From contig NC_133526.1 in assembly GCF_048544455.1 (NCBI RefSeq), positions 884,001-948,000 on the forward strand: a stretch of 64,000 nucleotides of DNA, read 5' to 3'. Under the pieces are notes generated by a model that saw only the letters and a list, made by a program, of their open reading frames with translations, was not told where the DNA came from and made no database searches. Below, piece after piece: positions 10,636-22,793 of this stretch; position 1 is the stretch's first letter, and every line of letters starts with the position of its first letter. The position numbers were made by a program, and so were the translations under genes. The DNA is from Silene latifolia. Lineage: Eukaryota > Streptophyta > Magnoliopsida > Caryophyllales > Caryophyllaceae.

Positions 10636-11052
10636 GGAGTCGACAAGTGAAACGGTCAGGACATACCGAGGAAAAATAATGACGTTAATGGCATTAACAC
10701 ACAGCACACCCAACAGCTAAAAATACGGTTATAATGAATATTAGTACGATGGTGAAAAGTCATAAAAAGGAGGAGCGCGGTTAGTAGGTTTAAGTTCATA
10801 CTTAATATCATCGATTAAGATAGCTTTTAGCCGGGACTTAGGTGAAGTACAAAGTAATGAGGTTTGCTTGGTCGAGCTAGCCGGAAATAAGAGAGATGCC
10901 TCGGCGATTATGCTTTGGCGTTTAGCGGGTTAGCCTGATCCGGTTGGCTCGAGAGCAACATGAGGATAGGGTTGCTAAGAACACATATTGACTATTTCCC
11001 CGGAAACACAATAAAAAGTTTTAGCAAGAACTGCACCAAACAATTGATGCCA

Positions 11053-11178
11053 AGGGGTTCGACTACGAGCTAGGGCGATGATCACTTGGCCACTGCAGCC
11101 CCCGAAGGGATGGCTTACATGGTCCATGTGGTGGTGCGGGAATGCATGGGCCCGGAGGGATTCAACCCCCTCGTCATC

Positions 11179-11205
<27 letters not shown>
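11053..11205 (+). mobile_element. SINE, 5'-truncated
   Basis: Contains a pol III B-box-like GGGGTTCGACTAC, ends in CCCCCTCGTCATC followed by a long A tract, and is flanked by AATTGATGCCA (11042-11052) and AATTGATGTCA (11206-11216). The 3' end CCTCGTCATC-poly(A) is shared with the fuller SINE at 42187-42427, so both belong to one family. Confidence 0.7.
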
Positions 11206-11212
<7 letters not shown>

Positions 11213-11543
11213 GTCAATCTAAGGAGTCATTTTGCTTTATTCTATCATTTTCACTCCCGAGAAACGAGTCCCTTAGGAATGAAAAGTTATATGGAATACA
11301 TAATATTGTCCCGAAAACCTATCTTGCAAAATCCAATATAGAAACGAAAAACTGCATCTTTAAACCAAAGCTAATACTAGTTCATTCTCAGTTACACAGG
11401 AATTAGGAACTGATTCTACATGCTTTATTTCAAAACAAATTTGAGTAAAATCATAACATTTTAAACAACATATACATAACACGGCAGAGGTGATAACGAC
11501 GATAAGAAGCATTACCTATCACGAATAAGAGCTTTCGGCAATG

Positions 11544-12902
11544 TTATTTGGAAAGAGCAGCCAGAAGCTTTTCTTTCAAGTTTTCAGCCCCGCCATACTT
11601 CGGTTTGATGGTGAATGTATGAACAATCTCATCGCCTATCACGGAAACTTTAGCATCGGAACCTATAGTTTCTTGTTCCCTAATTGCCCTTACGACTCTA
11701 GCAACCGGGTGGTTATCCAGCGGAAAACTGACGTTCACCAGTGCATCATTTTCCCTTCCCTGAAAATCAATATCAGGGATACTCAATTGCTTTCGGGTCT
11801 CCTTTTCAGCTTCAAGCACCTTCAACTTTGTTTGCATCTCGGTTATATAAGAAATAGCATCTCCAAGGAGAGAGGCTTTGTCCATCTTAGAAATTCTCGG
11901 GACAACCGATCTCAATGCATAAAACCGTTGGTTAAGCTTCTCACGCCTCTGACGTTCTGCCACAACATGGTTCATTGCCTCTTCTCTCCCATTCCCAGGT
12001 TTCCTACCTCTCTTTTTCGGTTTACACTCGCCTTTCTGAACCTCCGGTTCTTCTATAGGCTGTTCTGAGCGTACAACATGGGTTTCCGCTCCCAAACCCC
12101 CAAAATTGATCTCCGTAAACTTCCTCTTACTACTATCATCACCAAGGCTAAGTTCAAGCCCGAAAATTTTAGTATGCGACTTACTCGCCTCCAAAGACTG
12201 TGCTTCACCAAATATAGTTTTTACCATTTGGATCAAATTCCGATCTTCTGCAACATTAACCACAGAACCAAACTCTAAAACTCCAGTTCTCACAGGCACA
12301 AATAAAACCGTTTGAAATCCAGCCGCCTTGGCCAAATACCCTCGCGAAACATACTCATCTAAACAACCTATATTATCTGAAACCCAAATTGGCCTACCAC
12401 TACCAAACGATTTGGCCGGACCTAAAGACGAGTCTAACCGGAACGTAAAATACATGGATGTAAGATACAACATCTCCACATTAGACACATTATCCAATTT
12501 CCCAACAAAGTTACCATTTTTTGATCCCCCAAAACAAGCATGCAATCTTTCAAGAACCCTTTTCTTAATGCCTTCATCTAATCTACAATTCCCATTATCC
12601 CCAACTCGAACCGAGTTCGAATCCCGGCAATGCCCATCACCCCAATTCAATACTTCCTTACCATCCTTACACCTACCAATTTGCCAAAAAATTGCATAAT
12701 TCCAACTAGAATTATCAACAATTTGGCAAAGTTTTTGTTGCAAATTCATACTTTTTTCACCTAAATGATTATTTAAACCCAATAAACATGCATCATTATC
12801 ACAAGATGTTGAATTCAAGTAATTAAATGCTTCAACTCCTATCACACTTTCCACCATAGCCTTATCTTCTTCATTCAACATACAATTTTCAGTCATTTTC
12901 AC
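11544..12902 (-). CDS. bHLH transcription factor, subgroup IIId type (JAM/bHLH3-bHLH13-like)
   Basis: Intronless ORF of 452 codons. An N-terminal bHLH-MYC_N domain (about 50-235) carries the JAZ-interaction-type segment [20 protein letters not shown] and [20 protein letters not shown] basic linker [12 protein letters not shown] leads into the bHLH (about 311-360, [17 protein letters not shown] with H312, E316 and R320 for E/G-box contact, then [15 protein letters not shown]). A C-terminal ACT-like region (385-452) follows. Length and intronless structure match Arabidopsis bHLH3/13/14/17, nuclear regulators that bind JAZ proteins and oppose MYC2 in jasmonate responses. That role is known for the family and only inferred here. 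The ATG at 12902 is the furthest upstream; a second Met two codons later is possible. Not MYC2 itself, being shorter. Confidence 0.92.
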   Translation of the reverse strand: MKMTENCMLNEEDKAMVESVIGVEAFNYLNSTSCDNDACLLGLNNHLGEKSMNLQQKLCQIVDNSSWNYAIFWQIGRCKDGKEVLNWGDGHCRDSNSVRVGDNGNCRLDEGIKKRVLERLHACFGGSKNGNFVGKLDNVSNVEMLYLTSMYFTFRLDSSLGPAKSFGSGRPIWVSDNIGCLDEYVSRGYLAKAAGFQTVLFVPVRTGVLEFGSVVNVAEDRNLIQMVKTIFGEAQSLEASKSHTKIFGLELSLGDDSSKRKFTEINFGGLGAETHVVRSEQPIEEPEVQKGECKPKKRGRKPGNGREEAMNHVVAERQRREKLNQRFYALRSVVPRISKMDKASLLGDAISYITEMQTKLKVLEAEKETRKQLSIPDIDFQGRENDALVNVSFPLDNHPVARVVRAIREQETIGSDAKVSVIGDEIVHTFTIKPKYGGAENLKEKLLAALSK

Positions 12903-13730
12903 ACTAACCCACCAAAAATTTCACAACTTTTTTGCAAATTATCAATTTGGGTACCTCTAGTTACTCTAATTACCTCCAAAATCCACCTAATTACTTCATT
13001 AATCATAAAAATCTCTACTTTTTTGCTAATTATTAATTTGGGCACCTCTAATTTCTCAAATAACCTCTAAAAATCACAAAAATCTCCACTTTTTTTTGCT
13101 AATTATCAATTTGGCAACTCTAATTTCTCAGTTAACCTCTAAAAAATGTAAAAATCACAAATATTTCATATGGGTTCCTTCTAATTATTGCATAACATAT
13201 AAAAAACCAACTAAATATTAAGCAAAGGTAAGCATATATTAATCCCAAGAGAAATAGACTAAAATAATACAATTAATTACCTTGATTGAGGAATTAAAGG
13301 GTGTAATTAAGAAGTGTTTATTGATGAAATAAGGAGTTTTTATTTTATTTAATTATGATGATTGAAACTTGAGTAATGTTGGTTGGATAAAATGGGAGAA
13401 TTATTATTGATTATTTAATTGAAGAGACAAAAGTAAATAAAACACGAGGTGCATGTGTGGAAGAAGGGAGTGGGGAACAATGAGTGAAGGCATAAGGTAT
13501 GCATCATGTGATTCTTAAACATAAAGTTTACGTGTCATTTTTATGACTTTTGAACGTCTGCTGAGATACGTTCACATCATCATCACGATATACTCCCAAC
13601 ACAAACTCCCGTACCACCTTATCGACTCTCCTAAATTATCACGGCCGGTATTATCCGTTTTAATTTTAAAACAAATTAAATATCCTATTATTTATGTATT
13701 TACAATAAATATATTGTTTTTTTTAATCTT
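12903..13730. other. 5' region of the bHLH gene
   Basis: AT-rich, with a phrase (TTTGCTAATTATNAATTTGG plus CTAATTTCTCA) repeated three times at about 12930-13130, probably local duplication. No ORF of note and no clear TATA box. It ends at the left LTR at 13731. Confidence 0.5.
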
Positions 13731-14326
13731 TGTTAGGGTATAATTCCGAAGCAGAAGATCGTTCTTGCCACGGTGCTTTGTAGAATAACGTCTTGGGTTA
13801 GACCTTCGTCTTCTATCGTCTCCCTCGGCCTCCCCGCAACGATGAACGAATCGAGGGCTTGGCTTTGTGCTGCAGCGTCACCCACTCCGACGCCTTGAGT
13901 CGGTGAACTTAGAGGTATAAGTTGTATGCTAATTGGCTAGGAATGTATTGTAGAGAGATAAGAGAGATGTTACCAGATGAATAGTGTATTTAGGTTCAGT
14001 TGTGAGAGAGAGATCCTTTCCTCAAAGAAGGTTGAGGAGTATTTATAGGCTTTCACCTTTTGTCACGTAGTGGCCAAGTGGCCAAGTGGCTTATCAGGTG
14101 GAAAGACCGTTCTACCCTCGGCCGATGAACCTATGGCGGGCCGGCGAGGGTCTTGGATATGAGTACGCGGGTATGTGTCCGGTTGGCGGGTTGTCGCCGA
14201 GAGACGCCAGCTAGCCGGCCGATGGGATGCATCGGCTAGATATCTAAGTCGTTGACTTCTTTGTGGATATCTTTGACCTTGCTCGGTGTGTTGACTTTGG
14301 TCGGCGGTGCGGAATATGCCCCATCA
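13731..14326 (-). repeat. LTR (3' LTR) of Tat-type element copy 1
   Basis: Starts TGTTAGGGTATAATTCC and ends GAATATGCCCCATCA. On the minus strand it carries CCTATAAATACTCC (about 14036-14049), the probable LTR TATA box. Matches 21399-21986 with scattered indels. Confidence 0.88.
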
Positions 14327-14816
14327 ATTTGCCCCAAGCGTAGTCTATGCCGTGGTATGGGCTCCGATGTATCTTGAGCATATATTCCCTGCACAAACTT
14401 CCGCAAATTTCCTGTATCGGTGTCTTCTTGTGTACCGGCGTGGCTCTTGTTAGGCCGCACCATATACCATATCCCCCCTCCACATGGATGCGTAAAGGGT
14501 ATCCGATGTGGAAAAGGAACATGACGTTGGCGAGACCATGAGAGAGTCTTAGGTTGACTTTGATTGCCCCGGCCCGTGCTCCATGACTTGGTTGATCGGT
14601 GGCCGTGAGAGTAGATACCCGAAATTTGCTTGAAATGAACGATCGCGAGAGATGTGAATAGGCTTGTTGAAGACGCTTGGTCACTGTTGCATTGATTGAC
14701 ATTCAACTGTTGCGACGATTGACATTCCGCGGTTGCATGCTTGACACGTGTGTGTTCGATTGGTTGACACTTCATGGGTCAGTGCCACGATTGGTCCTTC
14801 TTCATGGGCTTTTCTC

Positions 14817-14824
14817 TATAAATA
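14817..14824 (+). promoter_or_regulatory. TATA box for the antisense ORF, element copy 1
   Basis: TCTATAAATAGGG on the plus strand, about 190 nt before the ATG at 15011. The same box stands at the same relative place in copy 2 (45533-45540), so it is conserved between copies. Confidence 0.55.
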
Positions 14825-15010
14825 GGGAAGTTATTAGTGATTTTGGCCTCCATTTTATTTTCGAAAATTTTTCTCTAAAATCTTCATCTCTCCAAACTTT
14901 CAAGGGTTTTCTTCTTCTTGATCTTCGGAGTTTTTGACCCGGCGAGTGTTTTTCTTTAAGGTAAACAAGCGAACTTTTATTTTTTTTCTTGTTAGTAATT
15001 TGTTGTGAAC

Positions 15011-17420
15011 ATGTCTTCTCGCGATCTTTGGACCTAGTAAACTGCGTCGGGGGCCCTAGGTCTCCTCTCCCGAAGTTGATCCTCAAATTCTTGAGGAATG
15101 GGAGGACTCGATTCTGTGGCGACTTTGGTGATGATTTTGGTGATGAAGTGGAAAGGTCCCGCCCTAGTGAGGGAGACAAGACATCATGGATCACGGCTAT
15201 GTCTGTAAGATCTGTCTTGATCGTGCTTGGTCTCGTAAGCTTGCCGTTGTTCCTGGAAACTTTTCGAGGATCATTTTTTCTTGGGTAGGGGATACGAAAT
15301 TGTTATCCCTAAGGAGGGTCGGGTCGTATCTTTGCCCTCCGCCGGGTCAGACTTGGCGTGTACTGCGGCATTTGGAGTTCGGGCTTCGGTTTCACGTGAA
15401 CGGGTGCGTTGTGGCCATAATTAGAGCCATGAACGTTCTGTTTGCCCAACCGCACCCGCTGCCATGAGGACCATAATTGGTTTTGTCTGGCTTTGTCTTT
15501 TTAAGGGAGAGGCTCCGACGGTGAATTTATTCCGCCGACTCCATCATCTCAAGCCGTCACTCTCGGCGTGTTGGGTGGTACAGTGTACAAACGGAGCAGG
15601 GTTATGTCTCTGCTGACAAACCTTCTTCTTGCAAGGGCTGGCAAGGTCGGTGGGTGTATGTCAAAGTGCCGAATGACTATCCGCGCCTGCCCCGTTCCTT
15701 CCAAAGACCGGGTTAATCTGCGGTGTGAGACTAGGGCGGAGCATGACAGATGGGTCACTCGGAAGCATCTTAAAATGGATGCTAGCAGGGTCCCTCTTAC
15801 GGAGGATGAGAGGCTGGCAATGAGGCTCTTTGAGGTGGACAAGCGTGGGATGCCGAAAAGATGGATTCCCCCAACGCGAGATCATTCTTCGGGATGAGCC
15901 GCTCTGCTATGTCGGCCTCATACCGGCCCTAGCACGGGGTGAGTGGGGTCGGTGTGAGGCCCTCCGCCGCTCTCAATGTTTCTTGATTTTCGAACTTCGA
16001 TTCACTTCTTCTACTTGACTTTTGCTTTGTTTCTTTCGTAGACCACTTTGGACCGGAACTACCTGAGGATCTTCTTCGGAGAATGGGGCTACACAAAGAT
16101 AAAACCGTTGCTAATTTGCATCCCAAGGCTCCGCCCATGACCAGCGGGATGTCGTCGAATGATCTTATGGAGCAGCGGCTAAAGGTCTTGGGCAAGGAGG
16201 AGGCGCGAGCGAGGGTTGTTACCGGTGTGGTGCGTCGGACGCGGAAAGTAGCGCCGGTTTCGGCTCCGTCCCCTCCCTAAGAAGGTGGAGGTTGTTGAAA
16301 TTCCGATGAGGGGGACTACGATGCGGAGGGACCTCCTCTTATCTGTAGGAGGAAAAGGACAGCTTCTACCGCGGGCAAGGAAGTGCCTCCTCCGGCCAAG
16401 AAGCCCAAGCATGGTACCTATCCGGCTTGTGGCGTTGGGCGGCGGCGGTGGGATCCTCTCGCACGGGTTGGTGAGCAATGCACCACCGTCAACCCTTCAT
16501 CTCGGACGGCTTTCGTCTCCCGGCCCACAAGGCTAGTGGCCAAATTGCCACCGTCGTCCCTTCATCCCAGAAGGCTTCCGTCTCCGAGCTTATAGAGGAG
16601 GGCACGAAGCTTATTAGGGAGCCGGCGAGGTGGAACGTGGCTACCGCCGCTCGTCTCGGGAGCAAGAGAAGGCCGTGGCTCGGGCCGTTCATGAGCGTAA
16701 TGCCACAAAGCGGTGGCTGCATCGGCGAAGCGGATCTCCTCAACGAGCGAGAGGCTTAGGGGAGAAGGCGAGAAGGCGCTCTCGGCGAGAGAGAAACTCG
16801 GGGAGGACGCCGAAAAGGAGGTCCTCGGCCGAGAGGGCTAAAGCCGAGGCCGCGCTACCGAAGGCTGCGAATCTGCGGAGGAAATGTGAGCTTGCTCGGG
16901 GGCGCGCCGACCTCTACCTCAAGCGGAGGAACGAGTCCCGGGACCTATTTAAGGCTCGGGCGGAGGTGGTTCGGGCGAGAGATGCCATCATCAAGCAAAA
17001 GGAGGCGGACATCGAGATGCGCAAACCGACCACGCTTCCCAAGTGTCTTGTGCGCCGAGTTCGGATTTGGCCGAAGATGTTTGCTAGGGAAGTTATCGGG
17101 GAGATTTTCCCTCTTGATGGTTCCTTCCCGTGGGGCAGGTTCGACGTGCTGCTTGATGACAAGCTCCAGGCTAAGGTGGATGCCGCGGCGGAGAGGGCCA
17201 GGGAGGCGGTGAAGGCGAAGATGGAGAGGGAGGCGGCCGTGGAGAAAGCGACTCTTCTTTGAGAGGGCTAGAGTAGCCAAGGAAGAAGCCGAAAGGATGA
17301 GGGCAAAATGAGGATGCCGAGGCCAAGGCCGAGGCCGCTAGAAAAGTCAACTGGGTTGCCCGCCAAAGAAGATGCGGCTTGATGAGAACAAGTTTACAGA
17401 GACTGTTTCGACTCCTCACA
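15011..17420 (+). pseudogene. Antisense ORF (aORF) of Tat-type element copy 1, decayed
   Basis: Runs opposite to gag. Fragments in several frames correspond to the better kept copy at 45710-48332: an N-terminal part like the 'putative gypsy type transposon' family (Pfam PF04195 type; CCPPPGQTW..LRHLEFGLRFHVN region near 15340-15410) and a C-terminal charged coiled-coil part (16630-17262). A 103-nt intron-like segment (15939-16041, GTGAGT...TTCTTTCGTAG) interrupts it. The ATG at 15011 meets a stop after eight codons, so the frame is not intact. Confidence 0.6.
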
Positions 17421-17534
17421 TGCTACCATGTCTTTGCTTGATGAGAACAAGTTTACACAGTGCCGCCAGACTTTTCCGGGGTCAATTACTCAGCCCTTCC
17501 TCTCCGCTATCTCTCGGTTCCTGAACATAATGCT

Positions 17535-17576
<42 letters not shown>

Positions 17577-17998
17577 CTCTTTTTGTACAGCCTTGGTAGA
17601 TTATATTTCGGCTTAACCCTGTGGGGACGGCCGTCGTCTGTATTCTTTCACTTGTAATTCTTGTAACTTATCTTCTAATAATAGTTCGTTCCTTTCGCCT
17701 TCGGCCTGGCCGAGGTCTTTATCTCATCTTTGTCGAGTTCTCCGTTTTCCTAATTGAGCGCTCTTTTCGTTTCGTCTTGACTGGCCGGCCGTCTTAAAGT
17801 GTGTATCTCGACTGTGTCTCAATGCTTCCAAGACACTTTTGCTTTTGCGAACGTAGTGTGCGACGGCCGTTCGTCGTGGTATCCGCCTTGCGGGTGGTTG
17901 CCGCTCTTATCGGTGCGACGGTGTGAGGGCGCTAGTTTCTTGTGGAGACCGCCGCTCTTGTCGGTATGACGGTGTGAGCGGCGTCATTTCTTGATAGC

Positions 17999-18830
17999 GT
18001 GTTACGTGGCGTCTACCACTTGGGTGATGGCGACGGCATCAAACCTCTTGGGGTGTCTGCCGTGGCGTCTACTACTTGGGGTGACTGCGACGGCGCTAGT
18101 TTCTTGATGGAGACTGCCGCTCTTGTCGGTATGACAGTGTGAGCCGGCGTCCATTTCTCGATAGCGTGTTACGTGGCGTCTACCACTTGGAGTGATCTGC
18201 GACGGCATCAAACCTCTTGGGGTGGCTATCGCTGTGGCGTCTACTACTTGGGGTGACTGCGACGGCGCTAGTTTCTTGATGGAGATCGCTCTTGTCGGTA
18301 TGACGGTGTGAGCCGCGTCTGTTTCTTGATAGCGTGTTACGTGGCGTCTACCACTTGGAGTGACTGCGACGGCGTCAAACCTCTTGGGGTGGCTGCCGTG
18401 GCGTCTACTACTTGGGGTGATTGCGACGGCGCTAGTTTCTTGATGGAGACCGCGCTCTTGTCGGTATGACGGTGTGAGCGGCGTACATTTCTCGATAGCG
18501 TGTTACGTGGCGTCTACCACTTGGAGTAGATCTGCGACGGCATCAAACCTCTTGGGGTGACTGCCGTGGCGTCTACTACTTGGGGTGACTGCGACGGCGC
18601 TAGTTTCTTGATGGAGACCGCCGCTCTTGTCGGTATGACAGTGTGAGCCGGCGTCTGTTTCTCGGTAGCGTGTTACGTGGCGTCTACCACTTGGAGTGAC
18701 TACGACGGCATCAAACCTCTTGGGGTGACTGCCGTGGCGTCTACTACTTGGGGTGACTGCGACGGCGCTAGTTTCTTGATGGAGACTGCCGCTCTTGTCG
18801 GTATGACGGTGTGAGCGGCGTACTTTTTCT
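17999..18830. repeat. Tandem repeats, about 168-bp unit, in element copy 1
   Basis: The phrase GTGTTACGTGGCGTCTACCA starts near 17999, 18166, 18334, 18500 and 18670, giving a period of 166-170 bp. Each unit also contains a half-duplicated pair, GTCTACCACTTGGAGTGACT and GTCTACTACTTGGGGTGACT. It lies between the protease remnant and the antisense ORF. A related array with a shorter unit is in copy 2. Confidence 0.85.
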
Positions 18831-19217
18831 TGATAGATAATCGATGGCAAAATTCTGCTTTGATGAAAGGCTTGGATGGTTTTTTTTTTTTTTTTTTTTT
18901 TTTTTACTAGGTAAAAAGAAAAACATGCGTCGGGGTGTCCACGACTATTTCGGACACCTCCGCGACTACATAAATTTTACGAGATTACCAATGCCCTAAC
19001 GGCTCATCACAGCACATCCCCCAATCGCCACTAGTCGTATCCATGAGGTCGCCCCCATTGTTGTAAGGACGGGCTTTTTCCTTTTTCGGACTTCTTCGCC
19101 TCTTTGAGGGATTGCATGTTGCAACCTCGGGCAGCTATCCGGACGTTGACCACCTCATCCTTCTCGTCTTTGGAGACGAGCTTATCGCTTCCCCCGGTCC
19201 GAGACATACATCGAGCG

Positions 19218-21303
19218 TTAGGGCCGGATGGACATTACTGCGTCGGCCTCGCTCAGGGTGACTCGGCCTATGAGAACGTTGTAGGCGGACGAGCCGTCCA
19301 TGACGATGAACTCGGCTAGGATGTTTTTAGCCGCGTTCTTTTCGCGAACGTCACCGGAGTCTAATTGATCCCAGCGGCACCGGGCCGCCCCAGAAGGCGC
19401 ATAGGGGTTGGTGCGGGGGCTTAAGTCCTTGATCTTCAGGCCAAGGCCGAGAAAGCACTCCCTAAACATGATATTCGTGTATGCACCTGTGTCAATCAGG
19501 CACCTCTTGACCAGGTGGTTGGATATGTCCAAATTGACTACAAGCGGGTCGGCGTGAGGGGCGATGACCCCTTCGTAGTCCTTTCTTCCGATAGTCATAT
19601 CGGGGATGCTTGCAGAGGGGATCCTTGAGTTGGGCACAAAGTTGATGGCCTGGTATAGCTCGTTTAGGTGCCGCTTGTGCCCATGAGCGGACCCTCCGTT
19701 TTCGTTGCCCCCGATGACAACATGTATCACGCCAATTCGCTCGAAGACGGACTTCCTATCTGAACCGCCGGCGTCGGTCTTTTGGCCTTTTGCAACGTAC
19801 TTGCCGAGGCTTCCCTTCCGGATCAGCTCCTCTATGGCATTCTTCAGATGGCGGCGATCGTTGGTTAAATGGCGGTGTGGCCGTGGTACTCACGATCTTG
19901 GCTCGTGTCACCGTCACTTTTTGGCTTGGGGTCTCTCCCACTTCGGCCCTCGTTTTTGCTCGGGCGAAGACTTCGGCGGCGATGCGATGAGAGGGTTTTT
20001 TCACTATACCGCCTCGGTGGTACGTTCTGATTCCACCGGCGCCCGCCGAGTCTTGTTTCCGGTCGGATCTGTCCGACCGTGATCTGTTATTCTCGCGGCG
20101 TCTTCCTTCGGACCGCGAGCCGTTGTTGTCGCGGCGTCCTTCGTCCCGGGTCCTGCCTGACTCTTCTTTTCGGAGTGCTCGGCTTCGCGGGGATCTTCCC
20201 AGGTTTTGTGGTAGTCTTCCACCTTGATGGCCTGGTCGGCCAACTTTCGCGCGGCGTCCGGGCCTGGGCCTCCGCTCTTGATGAGCTCGTTTTTAAGGCT
20301 CCCCGTGGGAGGCCCTTCATCGATCGAAGGCTGCCAGCTCGGGATTAATTTCTCGAATCTCTTGGACTTTTCCATCAAACCTCTTCACATAGCTCCGGAG
20401 AGACTCGCCCCCCTCGTCGATAGTCGGGAGGTCGATGTCTCTACGGCCCTTCTCTTGTTGCGAGAGTCTTGGGCTAGGAAAGCGCCCTTCAAGTCGGCGT
20501 AATAATACACCGAGCCGTCAGAAGTCCTTTGTACCGGCTCTCGAGCCATCCCATGCAAAGTTGTTGGGAAAATTCGGCACCGGACCTCATCGGGCCGCTC
20601 CCCATACCGACATGTAAGACTCGAAAGCCTCGGCGTGGTCGATCGGATCACCATCTCCCTTGTACGACGGTGGTGGTAGCTTGAGCTTGTTCGGCACCGG
20701 GACTTCTAAGACGTAGGCGTTGAGGGGCTGCCTAACCATGTGTCGAACGACACGCGGCGATCGGCTTCTTGCGTCCCTAACCTGGCTCCTTCCTCCGTGA
20801 CGGGAGGGGCTCCTTCTTCGACTCGGGCTTCTTCTCCAACTCTGCGAGTCGGACTCCTCCTCGGCTTCTTCGGGGTGAGCCTCGTTCGTGTGGCGGGGAC
20901 GCTGTCCTCCCCCGAGTGCGGGAAGGACTTAGGTCTACCGCGCCCACTTTGGGCTCCCCGCGTCTTGACTGGTCGGCTTCTCCTAGTGCTCCGTTCAAAT
21001 TTCTCGGAGTCATATTTTGGGCCCTGGTCTCCCGGACAGTTTCCGCCGCTCTTGTCGACGTGACAGTGTGAGCGGGCGTATTACTAATTAGGTCTAGGAG
21101 CATCTTGACCTTGCTATGTCAACCACATGTCCCATGATGGTGACCTGGTTGGTGCAGGCGGCGTGTCGGGTATTGATGGCATCCCGAACTCGGGTTGGAT
21201 TACACCGCCGGTGGAGGGCATGTACGACTCGAGAATTGTTGAAAGTATCATCTTGGTAAAATGCGGTTTCGTCGGTTACGACTGCATCTTGTTGTTTCGA
21301 CAT
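19218..21303 (-). pseudogene. gag-protease region of Tat-type element copy 1, frameshifted
   Basis: The minus-strand frame opens MSKQQDAVVTDETAFYQDD at 21303, continues in fragments matching the gag of copy 2 (20777-21103, 20385-20654, 20004-20378), and ends in a retropepsin-like segment (19218-19730) with the aspartic protease motif LIDTGAYTNIMF and a GRKDYEGVIAPHADPLVVNL stretch. It stops after SSAYNVLIGR..SEADAVMSI, where a full pol would continue into reverse transcriptase. Frames are broken by indels. Confidence 0.75.
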
Positions 21304-21398
21304 TTTCTTAGCTTTTTGGGTGGGTTTTTACTATTATTTTTTTGTTTGGGAATGAATGTGACTAGCTTCTAGTGTCTTTTCCCACAGACGGCGCCAAT

Positions 21399-21986
21399 TG
21401 TTCCGGGTATAATTCCAGAGCAAGTATCGTTGCCACCCGTGGCTTGTAGAATAACGTCTTGGGTTAGACCCTTCGTGCTTCTATCGTCTCCCTCGGCCTC
21501 CCCGCAACGATGAACGGCGAGGGCTTGGCTTTGTGCCAAGCGTACCCACTCCGACGCCCAAGTCAGTGAACTTAGAGGTATAAGTTGTATGCTAATTGGC
21601 TAGGAATGTATTGTAGAGAGATAAGAGAGATGTTACCAGATGAATAGTGTATTTAGGTTCAGTTGTGAGAGAGAGATCCTTTCCTCAAAGAAGGTTGAGG
21701 AGTATTTATAGGCTTTCACCTTTTGTCACGTAGTGGCCAAGTGGCCAAGTGGCTTATCAGGTGGAAAGACCGTTCTACCCTCGGCCGATGAACCTATGGC
21801 AGTCGAGAGGGTCTTGGATATGAGTACGCTGGGTATGTGTCCCGGTACCGGGTTGTCGCCGAGACGTCAGCTAGGCGGCCGATGGGATGCATCGGCTAGA
21901 CAGTCTAAGTCGTTGACTTGCTGTGGATATCTTTGACCTTGCTCAGTGTGTTGACTTTGGTCAGCGGTGCAGAATATGCCCCATCA
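21399..21986 (-). repeat. LTR (5' LTR) of Tat-type element copy 1
   Basis: Starts TGTTCCGGGTATAATTCC and ends GAATATGCCCCATCA. The TATA box in minus orientation lies near 21700. The primer-binding-type sequence ATTGGCGCCGTCTGTGGG abuts it on the minus strand. Confidence 0.9.
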
Positions 21987-22793
21987 AATACATTCTTATA
22001 TAAATAGATGATTTATACTTAATCTGCATTAAGCTTAAAATGGATAGTGTCGTCTCAAGAGTGACTTACTGCTATGTATTGTAAAACTGTTGTTGGTCCA
22101 TCGTGTGTGAGAATACAATTGGCACCACACGGGGACGCGAAAGTGATGTAATGGTCGTGTCCTAACGTGTCGTGCCTTATTTATGAGATTTCGCCTTGGC
22201 ACGATCCAAGCACGATGGCACGATGGGTTCATGGGTTGTGGGATGTGCAATGCTTTGGCCCATATGGGTGCCAACCCACTGCAAGAGTTGCTCAATCATT
22301 CATACTGCAAGCTGCTTAAGTGCAAGGGGTGAGCCAATTTTATGTTTTTGGACGTGCCAGAGCCCAGGAGTATCAGCCCATTCAGTTTGTTACTTTGTAT
22401 CTTTTTTAGTTTATTACTTCCTCCATTCAACCCCACTCTACCACTTTGCTTTTTCACGTTCGACAATGCATGTTTTACGCGGTAAATATCGTTAGCTACG
22501 TATTTACAAAAATTATAAAAGTTAGATATTTTTAATAGATCATCCCCACCCTGCAATTAAGCGTGTTTGGATTGGGTCAATTTTAGGTCGGGTTATTTTG
22601 GGTTTGTTGCCTTTGGGTTGGGTCGGGCCGGGTTAGCTTGTGTCAGGTCAGATTCAGGTCAGCTATTATTAAATTATTGTGACTAATAATCAATTTGCGA
22701 CAATAAACATTTGGGTCAGATCATTTTTGTTAGGTGGCAAAATAACCGACTTTCTGCAAGAACATACTCTCTTCATTCAACTCCACAAGGCCA
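21987..22793. other. Intergenic region, repeat fragments
   Basis: No gene. A GCACGATGG-type repetitive stretch lies at 22195-22225, a Stowaway-like TTCCTCCATTCAACCCCACT at 22420, and a GGGTTGGGTCGGGCCGGGTT-type stretch at 22600-22660. CTCTTCATTCAACTCCAC at 22768 abuts the end of the F-box ORF. Confidence 0.5.

Larger units (their letters stand above)
13731..21986 (-). mobile_element. Ty3/gypsy Tat-type non-autonomous LTR retrotransposon, copy 1
   Basis: Two LTRs (13731-14326 and 21399-21986) begin TGTT and end GCCCCATCA. The element reads on the minus strand: right beside the right LTR is a primer-binding-type TTGGCGCCGTCTGTGGGA, and near the left LTR is a G-rich polypurine-type stretch. Order on the minus strand is LTR, gag, protease fragment, tandem repeats, antisense ORF (plus strand), LTR. 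No reverse transcriptase, RNase H or integrase sequence is found. The flanking 5-mers (ATCTT and AATAC) do not match, so the ends may have been altered after insertion. Reading frames are broken by many small indels, more than in copy 2. Confidence 0.85.

Noticed and set aside
11541-12699. Plus-strand ORFs of 123-175 codons under the bHLH gene
   Set aside because: They are shadows of the 452-codon bHLH frame and lack domain similarity.
14244-14775. ORFs of 152 and 179 codons on the minus strand beside the left LTR
   Set aside because: They span LTR and untranslated element sequence and have no family resemblance; the matching region in copy 2 is not open.
17538-17574. Long T tract (also at 18876, 51779)
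   Set aside because: Simple homopolymer runs within retrotransposon sequence, no evidence of a tail of an inserted element at these points.
17999-18830. Regularly spaced repeats considered as a CRISPR-like array
   Set aside because: Units are contiguous long tandem repeats without unique spacers, in a plant retrotransposon.
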